Positions 1 through 11,820 of a stretch of 64,000 bases of DNA are shown here, piece by piece; positions within the stretch are counted from its first letter, which is position 1, and each line of letters begins with the position of its first letter. The notes beneath the pieces were generated by a model, which saw only the letters and a list, made by a program, of their open reading frames with translations, did no database searches and was not told where the DNA came from. The stretch is from the NCBI GenBank assembly GCA_963854835.1, contig OY978525.1:106214917-106278916 (forward strand), read 5' to 3'. Source of the stretch: Megamerina dolium (Eukaryota > Arthropoda > Insecta > Diptera > Megamerinidae). The position numbers and the translations under genes are program-made.

Positions 1-1
1 T

Positions 2-199
2 CGACTGGTGACGGTCTTTAACATCTCCAGTCTTCTCATACAGTTTTATGAACCGGTAGACGATTATGCGATCAATCCGGAGCGGGTGAAACATTTTCAT
101 TCTCTTTTCATTTCACCCTTAAACAGCGATAACGAGAACCATTTTTTGACCAATCAATGGCGAAAGCTAAAACAATTTAGGATTCCCGGTACAGGCTAA
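2..199 (+). CDS. Unidentified open frame running in from the window edge
   Basis: This frame is open from the left edge of the window to a TAA at 197-199, about 65 codons. The peptide is mixed in composition (motifs such as QFYEP, INPERVKHF, TNQWRKL) and is not low complexity, unlike most chance frames here. I do not recognise the protein. It ends just before a decayed transposase begins at about 220. It could be the last exon of a host gene lying to the left, part of an unrecognised element, or chance. No upstream sequence is available to decide. Confidence 0.2.
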   Translation, partial: RLVTVFNISSLLIQFYEPVDDYAINPERVKHFHSLFISPLNSDNENHFLTNQWRKLKQFRIPGTG

Positions 200-219
200 C
201 GCTTTAGAGGGTATACATA

Positions 220-815
220 TTGTGAAATTTTATTTTCAAACAAATAATTCTGTTCGCAATGTTCATAGAGCAATTCGTCCATTTTATGGTCGGTATTATT
301 TCTGGTTGAACGGTTACATTGATAAACGAAATTGCCGTATATGGAGCGAAGACAATCCTTAAGCTGTCATTGAATCAGCATTAAAATTGACTGTTTGTTG
401 TTGTTTACACCATGGAGGCATCATCGGCGCTTATTTCTTTCGAAATGAGGAAATATGTACCGTTACGGTAAATGACGAGCGTTATCTCATAGGTCGATAC
501 TGACTGACTTTTTGTTTCCACAAATTGATCAGCTAAATATCGACGACATTTGGTTTCAACAAGATAGAACTACATGCCATATAGTGCCTACAACAATTGA
601 CAATTTTCTTTCCAGAGAAGGTCCTCTTGGCTTCATTTTATGAGGCTATATTAAATCATTGGTTCATGCAGACAAACCAGCAAAAAACCAGCGTTGGAAA
701 CTAATATTCAAGCCAACATTGACGAAATACGACCAGATTTATTGGAAGAAGTTGTCAAAAATTTGACTGATCGAATGGAGCATGTAACTCATAGCCGTGA
801 TGGAAATATGCCCAA
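220..815 (+). pseudogene. DD41D (rosa-type) Tc1/mariner transposase remnant, internally deleted
   Basis: Translated pieces match the transposase in the minus-strand element at 36989-38465. The N-terminal motif NSVRNVHRAIRPFYGR (about 248-296) is joined directly to WLNGY and CRIW (about 303-340), so the helix-turn-helix and first catalytic region are missing. HGGIIGAYFF follows (about 412-441), then WFQQDRTTCH carrying the second Asp (about 550-580), then a C-terminal stretch with RMEH and HSRDG (about 774-803). Stops and frameshifts occur throughout. No terminal inverted repeat is visible at either side. The right end is cut off where a jockey LINE begins near 826. Confidence 0.75.
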
Positions 816-825
816 AGTTATGTCT

Positions 826-2310
826 ATAAATAATTCACCAGGTCCAGATAAAATTACTAATAAAATTATAAAAGTACTACCAGCCAGCTTCAGTAATTCA
901 CTTCATGCACATTTTCAATGCTATCATTCGCGTTAAACACCATCCCAAATGCTGGAAAATCTCAAAAATTATTATGATAGCTAAACCAGGAATAGATCCT
1001 ACAAAAGTTGCATCGTACAGGCCTATCAGCCTTCTGCCTCTACAGTCAAAAGTATTCAAAAAAGCTAATTCTCATCCCCAACATTAGTTTGGATTTAGAA
1101 AACAGTACGATACAATAGAGTTCGTCGCATTGTAATCATCATATGGAAAACATTTTCAAGCAAGTATGCCCGACAATAACTGTACATTCACATCGACCAT
1201 TGCTGATGATGCGAGGCAATATTGTGCTCTCGCTCTAACCCCGTAGATGATACTAAACTACTACAAAATCATATCGACAGACACAGGCAGGACACAGACG
1301 GGCTAGACACATGTTCCCTATTTGAAATAAATTGCCAATCAGTTCCACAATGTTCCTCAACAAAATACTTGTGTATTCATCTCGACAAAAGGCTGTCCTG
1401 GAACAATCAAATGGAAGCAACAAGAACTCAGGCCAAGCTAAAAATTAATCAGTTATGGCTGTTACACAAATTACGGTATTCAGTTATAGCCCTGACAGAC
1501 GGCAGCGTTAATCCGGATTAACGATTTAATTCGAATTAACTCGGGCATTAACTGCAGCTAAACCGCATTAACTCGACGAGTTAATTCTCAAGATTAAAGA
1601 GGATTAGAGCAATTTTCGATGGCAACACTGCTGAAAATTGCGAATTTTTCTTGATCCAAATTACAAAACAATAGGTGTGTTCTCTTATAAAAAACTTTCA
1701 ATAATTGTTAACAGTTTTCAACATGAAAAGCGTTGGCGAAAAAATAAATCCAGCTGTCAATTACGAACTGTGAATGTCAATTTACAAGTTTTTGATAGTT
1801 TTCAGTTCACGTACTTCTTTTAAATTTTCTCATATCAAGAGTGACAGATGACAGAAATTGATAGTAATGTAAGTGAGCAGACCTAATAACACAGCAATCA
1901 GCCGTTTAGTTAATCCGCAATACTGCCGTCTGTCAGGTTAATATTTAATTCGGATTAAGTGCGCCGTTAATCCAGATTAATGCTACCGTCTGTCTGTATG
2001 GTGCACCGCATTTCCTTCGGATATCGAAAAACTCCAGCGAATAAAATCAAAGTGGCTGCGAATTATTGTAAATGTGCCTTGGTATATGAGGATCGATAAG
2101 ATCCATCGTGATTTGAATGCATCCATAATTTCTGAAAAAGTTTCAAAAACTGCACTGCTGAGCATATGCTATTGACAATTAAAAAAGAAAGACATACTGA
2201 ATTTGCTGTAAAAGTGCTGAACATTGCAACTCTACTAATTGAGATGGAATGTTGGTAATATCACATAATTTTAATTTATTTTACAATATATGAATACTTA
2301 TTGTCAAATT
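826..2310 (+). mobile_element. Jockey-type LINE, 5'-truncated decayed copy split by a MITE
   Basis: This stretch aligns with the intact jockey element at 9027-11851, beginning at the RT motif SPGPDKIT (equivalent to about 10364). It continues through WKISKIIMIAKPG and YRPISLLPL. About 250 bp is missing near 1165, where the equivalents of the FLDITQAFD and GVPQGS motifs are lost. It resumes at PDNNCTFTSTIADDA, where the catalytic FADD has become IADD. After the MITE at 1489-1996 it continues with the thumb-region equivalent (LQRIKSKWLRIIVN) and a 3' UTR up to about 2310. Many frameshifts show it is an old, dead copy. Confidence 0.85.
1489..1996. mobile_element. TA-flanked MITE carrying palindromic TAATCC sites (copy 1)
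   Basis: The insert interrupts the jockey copy and is bounded by TA dinucleotides at 1487-1488 and 1997-1998, so it used a Tc1/mariner-type target. Its ends are inverted: the left end has ACAGACGGCAGCGTTAATCC and the reverse complement of the right end has ACAGACGGTAGCATTAATCT. No coding capacity is seen over 508 bp. Just inside the left end lie the perfect palindromes GTTAATCCGGATTAAC and TTAATTCGAATTAA. A second copy lies at 30172-30703 in the opposite orientation. Which autonomous element moves it cannot be told from this window. Confidence 0.85.
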
Positions 2311-3957
2311 CAAATTACCTAATTAGTGTATATGTAAAAATTTTAATTAAAAATTACTTACCGATATTTCCTATCTTTCTTCAATTTTCTTATACTCTTC
2401 TTATTATATCTATTCCCAAAAATTGTAAATTCACATAGATCACAAGATGAAATTCTTATTTGAGATATGGCAACTTTTTCACATTAAAAAATTTTACTCT
2501 TGACTTGATCATATAGATTTGTTTCCTTTGCTTCTAGGGTTTTTTTTCGAATTTCAATTGACTTTACGTCGGCGACGCGTTTTCCATATGAGGTTATTAT
2601 GTTGCAATATACATCTGAAAGAAAAAAAAAATATTCAAAAAATCAAAGATGAAATAAATTAAATATGATATTTTCACAATAGAAATCATACTCAAATAAA
2701 TTATTTTCAAGCTTTAATTCTATATTTTATTAGCTACAATATATATATGAATGTCTACTTATATAAAAATAAGTTTATATAGAAGGAAAAAAAGCAATTA
2801 GCCATGAAAAAGGTAGAAGAAGCATCAACAAAGATAGCAAATAAATAACACTCAACGGTGAAGATAACCGAAAAATTGAGTACTACGAGTACTCGTGCAT
2901 ACATACATAGTTGAAAAGAGAAGAGTCTATCATTGCGCCATTATTTACGCTTCAGGGACGGCGGCTGATCCAATGCAGAATAACAATAGGTACATACGTA
3001 TAGAAACTCCTACGCACCGTCACTCAACGCATACTCACATATACACACACACACACATACATTCATAAATACGTGCACACAAGATTGTACACAGAGACAA
3101 AAATTGATACAAAAGCAGCATTTTCCTTCTCGAAAACGTATTTTCACGTTTTTTGTGCTTCTACTGTGCTTTTCTTTTTGTTTTTCTTGTTGCTTGCCTG
3201 CGTTATTATACGATCTTGTTGTTGTTGTTGCTACTCTTGATGCTTTTATTGCTGTGGGTGGCATATTACACGTTTCAACAAAACAGCACACACACACATA
3301 CATATAAAGACTCAAAGATGGCATCAGCAACAGATAAAAAGAAGAAGCAGATGAAAACAACCAACAACAAGCATAACAACGCCATTCAATGGCTTTACCT
3401 TGTCTGTATATGTATGTTGGTGTAAATGTACATGCATGTTGCCATGGCACGCAGTTTTCTTCATTTTCATATAGTGCCTCATTATGACTGAATATTTCCA
3501 AAGCAACTCTTGTATGGCTCTAAATGCTTGAGCACCTAAGTATATACCTTACATAGGTATGGAACTGTGTATGTGTGTGTGTGTGTGTGTGTGCCTTATT
3601 TGTATTTGTTTATTCAAGATGAAAGGTATATTTTTTTCTATACATACGAACACATTCATAAACGTACATTAATACTTATATACAGTAGTAGAAATTTCTA
3701 TAAACTCAAAAATATATATTATAATTTATTAAGCTTATTTCAAAGTTTTTCGAATAAACCCAATTTTAAATGGTTTCAAAAATATTAAAATTTTCCAATA
3801 TTTACTTACGATCCATTGAACCTAAATAGCTTTTTTAATTCTTTTTTTATTAAACATCCTGTCCTCAACAATTTAATGTTAAAATCGAAAAATAAAAAAC
3901 AAATACTTTTTAAAATCGATTAAAAATAATATTTATCTACATTGAAATAATGAATAT
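2311..3957. other. AT-rich non-coding stretch with CA and TG microsatellites
   Basis: I see no gene here. Simple repeats include (AC)n at about 3043-3058 and 3287-3299, and TTG-type runs near 3210-3235. The longest open frame (3010-3501, minus) is rich in cysteine and valine translated from TG/CA repeats and looks like chance. Confidence 0.6.
3572..3592. repeat. (TG)n microsatellite
   Basis: An uninterrupted TG run of about ten units, in AT-rich non-coding DNA. Confidence 0.95.
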
Positions 3958-4290
3958 GGGGCACTTAAAGCCCCGAAGAGTTCTTTGGCCGAGGTTCTTT
4001 TCCATTACTGTTGTGCGTGTTAAATTTTGGACAGTATTAGAAGGGACCTACTTATTTTAGCCGGTTCCGAACAGCAGAACTCTTGCGACATCAATTTTTT
4101 GAGCTTGCCACAGAGTTGTTTTAGAAGCTTTTTCATGGCAAATTGTTACTGACGGAAGAACTGCCAATTCCTTGCCGACAGATGGGTACCGTTCGAATGA
4201 AAAATTTTTTCGATATTAAATTTGTTATGCTTCAGCCGGAGATTGAACCCACGACCTACAGATCAGACGGCCAACGGAACCCACTTATTT
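3958..4290 (-). mobile_element. tRNA-derived SINE (minus strand)
   Basis: The stretch is the reverse complement of a repeat seen at least eight more times in this window. Its body has recognisable phrases: CCGGTTCCGAACAGCAGAAC (about 4061-4080), CATGGCAAATTGTTACTG, and GTACCGTTCGAATG. The tRNA-like head is at the right end and is damaged (GAACCCACGACCTACAGATC). The tail at the left reads GGGGCACTTAAAGCCCC on the plus strand. Compare the better head in the copy at 35390-35727. Confidence 0.85.
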
Positions 4291-6421
4291 ACTTATTACT
4301 TTTGTTGGGTTTAACGTTTTCAAATTGCCTTCCATATATTGTACATAAATGATACTTAAAAAAATGCATCAAAAATACTTCGTTTGGACTTCTGATTGCC
4401 CAATTTCGTCCAACAAAAGATTATTAATTTTTTCAAAGCATAAATTTACTAGCAAATTGCATCCACGACACAGAGCTTCGTTGGCTATTCGATTACTCCG
4501 ACTTCTAGAAGCAATAGAACATTCCTATTCGAATTCAAACGACTTCTGTCTTCTCGAGAGACACAATACCTAGTCAATCGATCGCACTTGTGTCGTCTAA
4601 TACTCAACTTGTCTATAATTTAGCGTCAAAACAGTGATTAAGGCAATGAAATCTTCATACGAATGAGTTTGAGCTTTCGCAAAGATAGTAGAAAAGTCTA
4701 GGCTGGGATTATTTCTATAAAAGAAAATCATTTCCAAAATTTTTTTATGAAATGTACAAATATATTTTTTAGAAATTACTCACAAAATACACTGTGTATA
4801 CACTGTATATACATCAATATTTTTATTCTGAGCTATGAGTTTAACAACAACTCATTCGTATTTCTGCCGATTAGAATTATTTTCAAATTTGTAGCTAAAA
4901 TTTGAGATTCATCAAATAATCTCCTCATAAAAATCATACTGATATAATTGGAATTTCCACCACTGTACAATATGTATATATTATGCGTATGTAGATGGGT
5001 ATATATTCATACTAACTTCATGCCACACTTCATTAATTCATTAAACAAAATGTATCTGTTCGCACAACATTAAATTTCTCTACTGTGTTGTTGTGGTTAC
5101 ATTTATTGTTGTGTCCTATACATGCCGCATACAAATGCTTACAAATGCTCACATACACACACACACACAGCCATATATTTTCCGGTGTATTTTTCCATGC
5201 AAGAATAATCAACAGTGGCGGCAATACCTTCATCATCATCATCACCGATCACCACCGACACAATCATCATCATCATTATCATTATCATCATCAACATCAT
5301 CGAAAGCAACAGAAACAACAACAGTTGCCATCGATAAATTTCACTTAAATTCATCAACAAATATTTAACATGTCTTTTCCTTCTTCTTCTTCTTTACTTC
5401 TTCCATAATTTTCATAGAGATTTTCTGTAATTTTCATCTTATTGAATTTGCTTCTCTTCTCTTCTTGTTCTTATTTTTTTTTTTTTTTCCTGTCATTTTG
5501 TATACATTCTGTTAGAGCACGCCTACGTAGAGTGTTTTCATTATTATTATTTTTTTTTTTTGTTTTATTTCATTTGAGTCTTTATTTATTTATTTTATTA
5601 AAATGTTTTTACTGTTTTTATTTGTAATCTCGACTTAAATACTTATAAATGGATATTACGTACAAAATATACAAATAACCAAAATTTATTTAAATAATAT
5701 CTATTATGAAAATATGTAAAATGAAAGCAAAAAACAATGTTATTGAATTAAAGAAAAATTTTATTTAAATCAATAAACATATTTTTCTAATATCAGAGGG
5801 GGGTGAAAAAAGTCCATCTCATACAGGGAATATCAACCGAAGTAAGTTCGACATTCCGGATATTTGGCAACACTATGTTATTATTCCCATGACAGCCAAC
5901 ATATATGTATCATCAGCTACATACAACAGTGACTGGCCACAATGGTGATATATAGTCACAAAAATTCAAAATGGCAACCAATACTCCTCGAACATAGCCA
6001 TAGAAAAAGCGCGTCGATGATTTAAGCAGAAAACAAAAACAAATCATCTGACTATTTTTTAATTTTATTTGATTAGATTTTTTTGCCCCATTTTTTTTTT
6101 TTTTTTGGTATTTTTTTCCGCCTCTTGTTGATCTTATTTTTGGCTAAAATCCAAAGAATTTTGTACAACTGTGAAAAATCGCAAAATGTTATAGGCAAAC
6201 AATAACAACAACAAAAACTACAACTGATTGCTTCTATTATATATGTATGTATCTATATTCGTGTATTTGTTTATTAATTTCGTTGTTTATTTCGCTTATA
6301 TGCATATACTTATATATATGTATATACAATATTATATGTATATAAGATACATACATATAATTTGTTATATAACCCAGTAGAAAAAATTCAATTCTAGTAA
6401 AACTTTTTCAAAAAGCTAAAT
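4291..6421. other. Non-coding stretch with dinucleotide and trinucleotide repeats
   Basis: No gene seen. It holds (CA)n at about 5153-5169, an imperfect CAT/ATC block at about 5229-5300, T-rich runs near 5468-5486 and 6090-6108, and CAACAA runs near 6200. Open frames here are rich in His or Met because of the CAT repeat. The stretch 5795-6000 is less AT-rich but shows no recognisable coding or repeat. Confidence 0.55.
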
Positions 6422-6655
6422 GTGGGTGTCGTAGCTTAGTAATTAGTGAGTTGACCTTCTGACCTGTAGGGCGTGGGTTCTTCCGGATGTAACAATTTGC
6501 CATGGAAAAACTTCTAAAAGAACTCTGTGGCAAAGCTCAGAGCAAGTGATGTCACATGGGTTCTGCTGTTCGGAACCGACTAAAATAAGTAGGGCCCATT
6601 GAATACTGTCCTGTAAAACTGTCAGGCTTATAAATGCCCGTATTTATTTATTCAT
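6422..6655 (+). mobile_element. tRNA-derived SINE with internal deletion (plus strand)
   Basis: The tRNA-like head is at the left: GTAGCTTAGTAATTAGTGAG corresponds to the box A region and GGGTTCTTCC to a damaged box B. After the head, about 70 bp present in other copies (the AACGGTACTCACC segment) is missing. The body then resumes with AACAATTTGCCATGGAAAAA and continues through TTCGGAACCGACTAAAATAA. It ends near 6655 in AT-rich sequence. Confidence 0.82.
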
Positions 6656-6869
6656 TCATATTAAAAAAAAAAAATAAACAAAAATATATTAGCACGCAAA
6701 TACACAGTGCTTTTGATGCATTACTGATGGAAATCACTCGTCAATTACAAAGAAAAAGCTCAAAACTATTGCGTAGGTCTCGTTGTATACCTTACTAGGC
6801 TTTCAGGCCATCACCATAATCCACGAGATAACTAAATTGACGAAATAGCATACTAGGCTCCTCTTAATA

Positions 6870-8115
6870 CCAGGTGTACAAGCTTAAATCCGCTGTTTGC
6901 TCGTAGATGGCGTTAGTGAGCATATTGAGCTATTATCGACTGTGCATCCCTTTTTTTATGAGTTCGACACCTGTTTACATCAATTAGTAAACATCATCAG
7001 TGATTTCATACAACAACATACATTTTTCCGCGTATAAACATGTTTAGTTTCGTGCCAGAAAAAGAGCATATGCGACAAGCTCTACTTTTTTTGCTTCAAT
7101 TTGAAGAAATCTGCTGCTGAGTCGCATCGAATGCTTACACTGCGCTATCGGAAACCACTTGCAGAGACTAGTTTCGTTGGTTCAAAGAAAGCCATTTTGA
7201 CTTGCGTGACAAGAAGCGTAAAAATAGACCCAGAAAAGTTGAGGACCATGATTTGCAGGCTCTTTTGGACGAGGACAACACCCAATCGCAAAAAATGCTT
7301 GCCGAACAGTTAGGTGTTACTCAACAAGCCATTTCCATACATTTACGAGCCATGGGGAAGGTTCAAAAATTTGGAAAATGGATACCCCATGAATTGAACG
7401 ATAGGCATATGGAGCGACGCCAAAACACATGCGAAATCTTGCTTCCTAGACAAAAATAACAAAGTCGTTCCTGCATCTTGTGGTGACTTGCGATGAAAAG
7501 TGGATATACTTTGAGAATCCTAAACGAAAAAAAATCGTGGGTCGATCTCGGCCAACCAGCAACTTCTTCTCCAAGACCAAATCGCTTTGGACGCAAGACA
7601 ATGCTGTGCGTTTGGTGGGATCAGCAGGGTGTCATCTACTACGAGCTGTTGAAACCTGGTGAAACTGTCAATGCTCACCACTACCACCAACAACTTGTGA
7701 AATTGCGGCGTGCTTTGGGTGAAAAAAGGCCTGGTTATGAACAAAGACATGAGAAACTGATTTTTCTTCACGACAACGCCCCATCGCACACGTCCAAAAC
7801 TACTTGGACACACTCAATTGGGAGATGCTACCTCATCCCGCTTATTCACCAGACCTGGCCCCTTCTGACTATCATCTATTTTCGTCGATGGGTCATGCGC
7901 TCGCCGAACAGCACTTCGATTCGTATGAAGACGTCGGAAAATTACTTGACGAGTGGTTTGCCTCAAAAAATGAGGAATTCTTTTAGCATGGTATACACAA
8001 ATTGCCCGAGAGATGGGGAAAATGTATAGCTAATGAGAACAAATACTTTGAATAAATTAATTTTTGGCTTTCTATGAAAAACCCAAAAACAACGGATTTA
8101 AGCTTGTACACCTGA
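6870..8115 (+). mobile_element. Full-length mariner element with near-perfect TIRs
   Basis: Inverted termini share CAGGTGTACAAGCTTAAATC at both ends, differing only at the outermost base and a few inner bases. The element is flanked by TA at 6868-6869 and 8116-8117. Its 1246-bp length is usual for mariner. It carries one broken transposase gene. It encodes a protein of the same subfamily as the mariner at 52770-54050 (both begin with an FVPE motif) but has different termini. Confidence 0.92.
7040..8055 (+). pseudogene. Mariner transposase, frameshifted
   Basis: The reading starts with MFSFVPEKEHMRQA at 7040 and shifts frame within the first 25 codons. The N-terminal helix-turn-helix half appears in the 7202 frame (NTQSQKMLAEQLGVTQQAIS; PHELNDRHMERR). 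The catalytic core keeps all three acidic motifs: CDEKWIYF (about 7489-7515), LHDNAPSH (about 7768-7791) and SPDLAPSDYHLF (about 7846-7881). The frame changes between the second and third of these, near 7800, and a TAG follows EFF at 7984-7986 before HGIHKLPERWG. DD34D spacing is expected from the motifs. As written it cannot make a full transposase. Confidence 0.9.
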
Positions 8116-8117
8116 TA

Positions 8118-9014
8118 AGTACAGGCCAAATAAATAATATTGTGGTATAAGCTGTCTTGATCAGGAATAGAATGCGAAGAAGCTAATACGCATGATCTCT
8201 GATCGCAATTGACCCATCTCAATAATGATAGGATGATGGAAAATTTTTCCTAACTATACGAATTGACGAACTCATTTAAAAGAGCTTGAACGATCTTACA
8301 GATATATCACCAATCCATCTTAATTACTTGACTCAATACACAAAGTGACCAAGGATGGGAATGTTCCATCTGTGTGATTCATATGATTGATTAATAAAGA
8401 AACTTTCTACTTAATGCAGGGATTATTTTCAACCGTTTCTGAGACTCTGAGTTACTTTCGTAAAGTTTTGCTTTGCATTTTTATCTTTGTCTTCATACTC
8501 TGTATCAACGGACCAAATATGTGCGAAACAAATGAAGCACATCTCAAAAACATTTTCCTGGAAAGACAATAAAGTATGACGTCACAAACTTTGGTACCAA
8601 ATTAGATATCAAAACGATCTACGGTTCGATATCGGGTACATACATAAGTCGTCTTAAGTTTCAAAGAGTATCACACATTTAATACTATCACTTCTTGCAT
8701 GTTTTCTCGTACTGTATACATCCAATGAAATTACCTACTGAGCTTTATTGATAGTATACAGATGTTGCTACATGTATGCGCATATAATAGCCATTAACCG
8801 CATATTTTTCACCAAAGTGGAAAATGTCAACGTTCTACATTTAATCGCTTTTTCTCGTTCTGATTTTTTTTTTTTTTTTGTTTTTTTTTTTTGCCATTTT
8901 GTTGTTTTGTTAATTTCATTTTAAATAAAAATTCAGAAAGAAGAGAAAAACTTGAGATGATAATACTAAATTCGGTAAAATACAGTCAATATTTTCATGA
9001 ATAATTTTTAAATC
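8118..9014. other. Non-coding stretch
   Basis: No gene or repeat recognised. A T-rich run at 8866-8892 is the only clear simple sequence. It ends at the target site of the jockey insertion. Confidence 0.5.
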
Positions 9015-9026
9015 AATATTTTTTAT

Positions 9027-11820
9027 TGCTATCCAGACCATGAGTTGTCTCAAGATATGCCACTGGAACGCCAACGGCTTAAGCCAGCACCGTTTGGAGC
9101 TAATTCAATTCCTTGAATCCAGCCAAATCGACATAATGATGATATCTGAGACCCATTTCACTGACAAAAATTGCTACCAAATACCATATTACAAACTGTA
9201 CACCACAAATCATCCGCATGGTAAGGCACGCGGAGGAACTGCCATATTGATAAAAAGCAGAATAAAACATCATGTTCTTGAAGATTTTAGTAGCGTCTAC
9301 TTGCAAGCAACATCCATATGTCTGGAAGAATACATCTCTAAGCTAGTAATATCTGCGATATACTGTCCCCCAAGATACAGTATTACCGAACAGCAATATA
9401 AAGAATTTTTCTCAACTCTTGGTAGCAAATTCTTGGTTGCTGGCGATTTCAACGCCAAACACACTCACTGGGGCTCCCGATTAATAACTCCAAAAGGCAA
9501 AAGACTATGTTCAATCATCACTAACCACGGCTACGATGTTATTTCAAATGGTCAACCGACATATTGGCCGACGGACAAGAGGAAAATACCCGATCTCATA
9601 GACTTTGGAGTCGCCAAAGGTTTGCAGATGGAAAATATCTCCACAGAGTGTAATTATGATCTATCATCTGACCACTCACCCACGGTAATATCTATAAAAT
9701 CACCAAGCCCCCAAAGCAATTGCGTTAGAAAGAAAATAGACTGGTTAAAATTCAAGAAATATATAAATTCCCATCTTCCTCTGAGTACTGTATTAAGAAA
9801 TGGACACGATGTAGACTCAGCACTCGAAAAATTCAACCAGCTGCTCTCATTAGCTCTCAGCTCAGCCACCTGTACAAAGGTATGCAAGCAATCAAACTAT
9901 AGCCCATACACACCAGCCGATATTGAATTGCTAGTAAGACAAAAAAGAAGACTCCGAAGACAATGGCAAGAATTCAGATCACCGAATCTGAAAACACAGC
10001 TACAGCACTGCACTCGAAAGTTAAAGCAAGCCTTAAAAAATAAAAACAACAAAGAGTTAGAAGAGCACATAGCGAAATTAACACCTGGTGAAGCGTCAGA
10101 CTACTCCTTGTGGAAATCAGCAAAAAAATCAAATCGGCCAATTCTCACTGATTCCCCCATCCGTTTGAGTGACGGTAATTGGGCTAGAAGCAACTGTGAG
10201 AAGGGTTTGGCTTTTGCAAACCACCTAAAAAGTGTGTTTACACCCAATCCACCCTCTTCACAGTCCTCATTACCAATATTAACTTCTCAACCTTGCTCAA
10301 TAACGCTCAAAATTAAAAAAAAGGACATATTCAAAGCAATTTATAAAGATTTAAACCCAAAAAAATCACCTGGTCCAGATAAAATTACCGGTAAAATGAT
10401 AAAAGAGCTACCTCCGGCTTCAGTAATTCATCTGATGCACATTTTCAATGCTATCCTTCGTATTAAACACTATCCCAAATGCTGGAAAACTTCAAAAATT
10501 ATTATGATAGCAAAACCAGGAAAAGACCCTACAAAAGTTGCATCGTACAGACCTATCAGCCTCCTGCCTCTACTTTCTAAAGTATTCGAAAAGCTACTTG
10601 TCATGAATATAACTCCATTTATTAATCTCAACCAACTGATTCCTCAACATCAGTTTGGATTTAGAAAACAGCACGGCACAATAGAACAAGTCCACCGCAT
10701 TGTAACTCTGATAAGGAACACTTTTGAAGAAAAAAAGTATTGCTCAGCTGTCTTTCTTGATATCACTCAAGCTTTCGATAAAGTATGGCACGATGGCCTT
10801 ATTTACAAACTCAAACTATTACTGCCTGCAAATGTCTCCTCATTGCTTAGTAGCTACCTCACGAAAAGACAATTTCTCGTACATCACAAGGATTACACAA
10901 CAAATCCATTGGATATTCACGCTGGCGTTCCTCAAGGAAGCGTTTTGGGTCCCTTACTGTATCTCTTATACACTTCAGATATGCCCAACAATAACTATAC
11001 ATTCATATCGACCTTTGCTGATGATACGGCAATATTGTGCTCTCGCTCTAACCCCATAGAAGCTACTAAACTCCTGCAGACTCATGTCGATTCTCTCGAA
11101 ATCTGGCTAGCAAAATGGCGTATAAAAGTCAATGAATCAAAGAGCGTACATGTAACCTTCACGCTAAGGCTAGATACATGTCCCCCACTTAAAATTAATG
11201 GCCAATCAGTTCCACAATGTTCCTCAACAAAGTACTTGGGTATTCACCTCGACAGAAGGCTGACATGGAAAAATCACATAGAGGCAAAGAAAACTCAGAT
11301 CAAGCTTAAAATGAATCAGTTATGGTGGCTGTTACACAAAAGATCAAAGTTGAATCTTGAATACAAAGTGCTATTATATAAAGCAATCCTGAAACCAATC
11401 TGGACTTATGGTATTCAGTTTTGGGGCACCGCATCTCCCTCTAATATCGAAAAATTGCAGCGAATACAATCCAAGTGTCTGCGAATTATTGTAAATGCGC
11501 CTTGGTATATGAGGAACGTTAACATCCATCGAGATTTAAATGTATCCACAATTTCTGAGGAAGTTGCAATGTCCTGCAGAAGCTACATTCAAAAATTACA
11601 CAATCATCCGAATCCCCTTGCTAGGCAATTGTTGCTGAGCAAGGGGCATCGTCGATTAAAAAGAAAAGACACACTGAATATGCTGTAAAATTGCTACATC
11701 TCGCGACTCACCAAATTGTGATGGAACGTAGGGGATATCACATAGTTTTATTTAGTTTGTAAGATTTTAATACTTATTGTTAGTTTCTTGTATAAGAAAG
11801 ATTCAATAAAAAAAAATAAG

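Noticed and set aside
3010..3501. 163-codon minus-strand open frame
   Set aside because: Composition comes from CA/TG and TTG repeats, with overlapping frames on both strands equally open. No domain seen.
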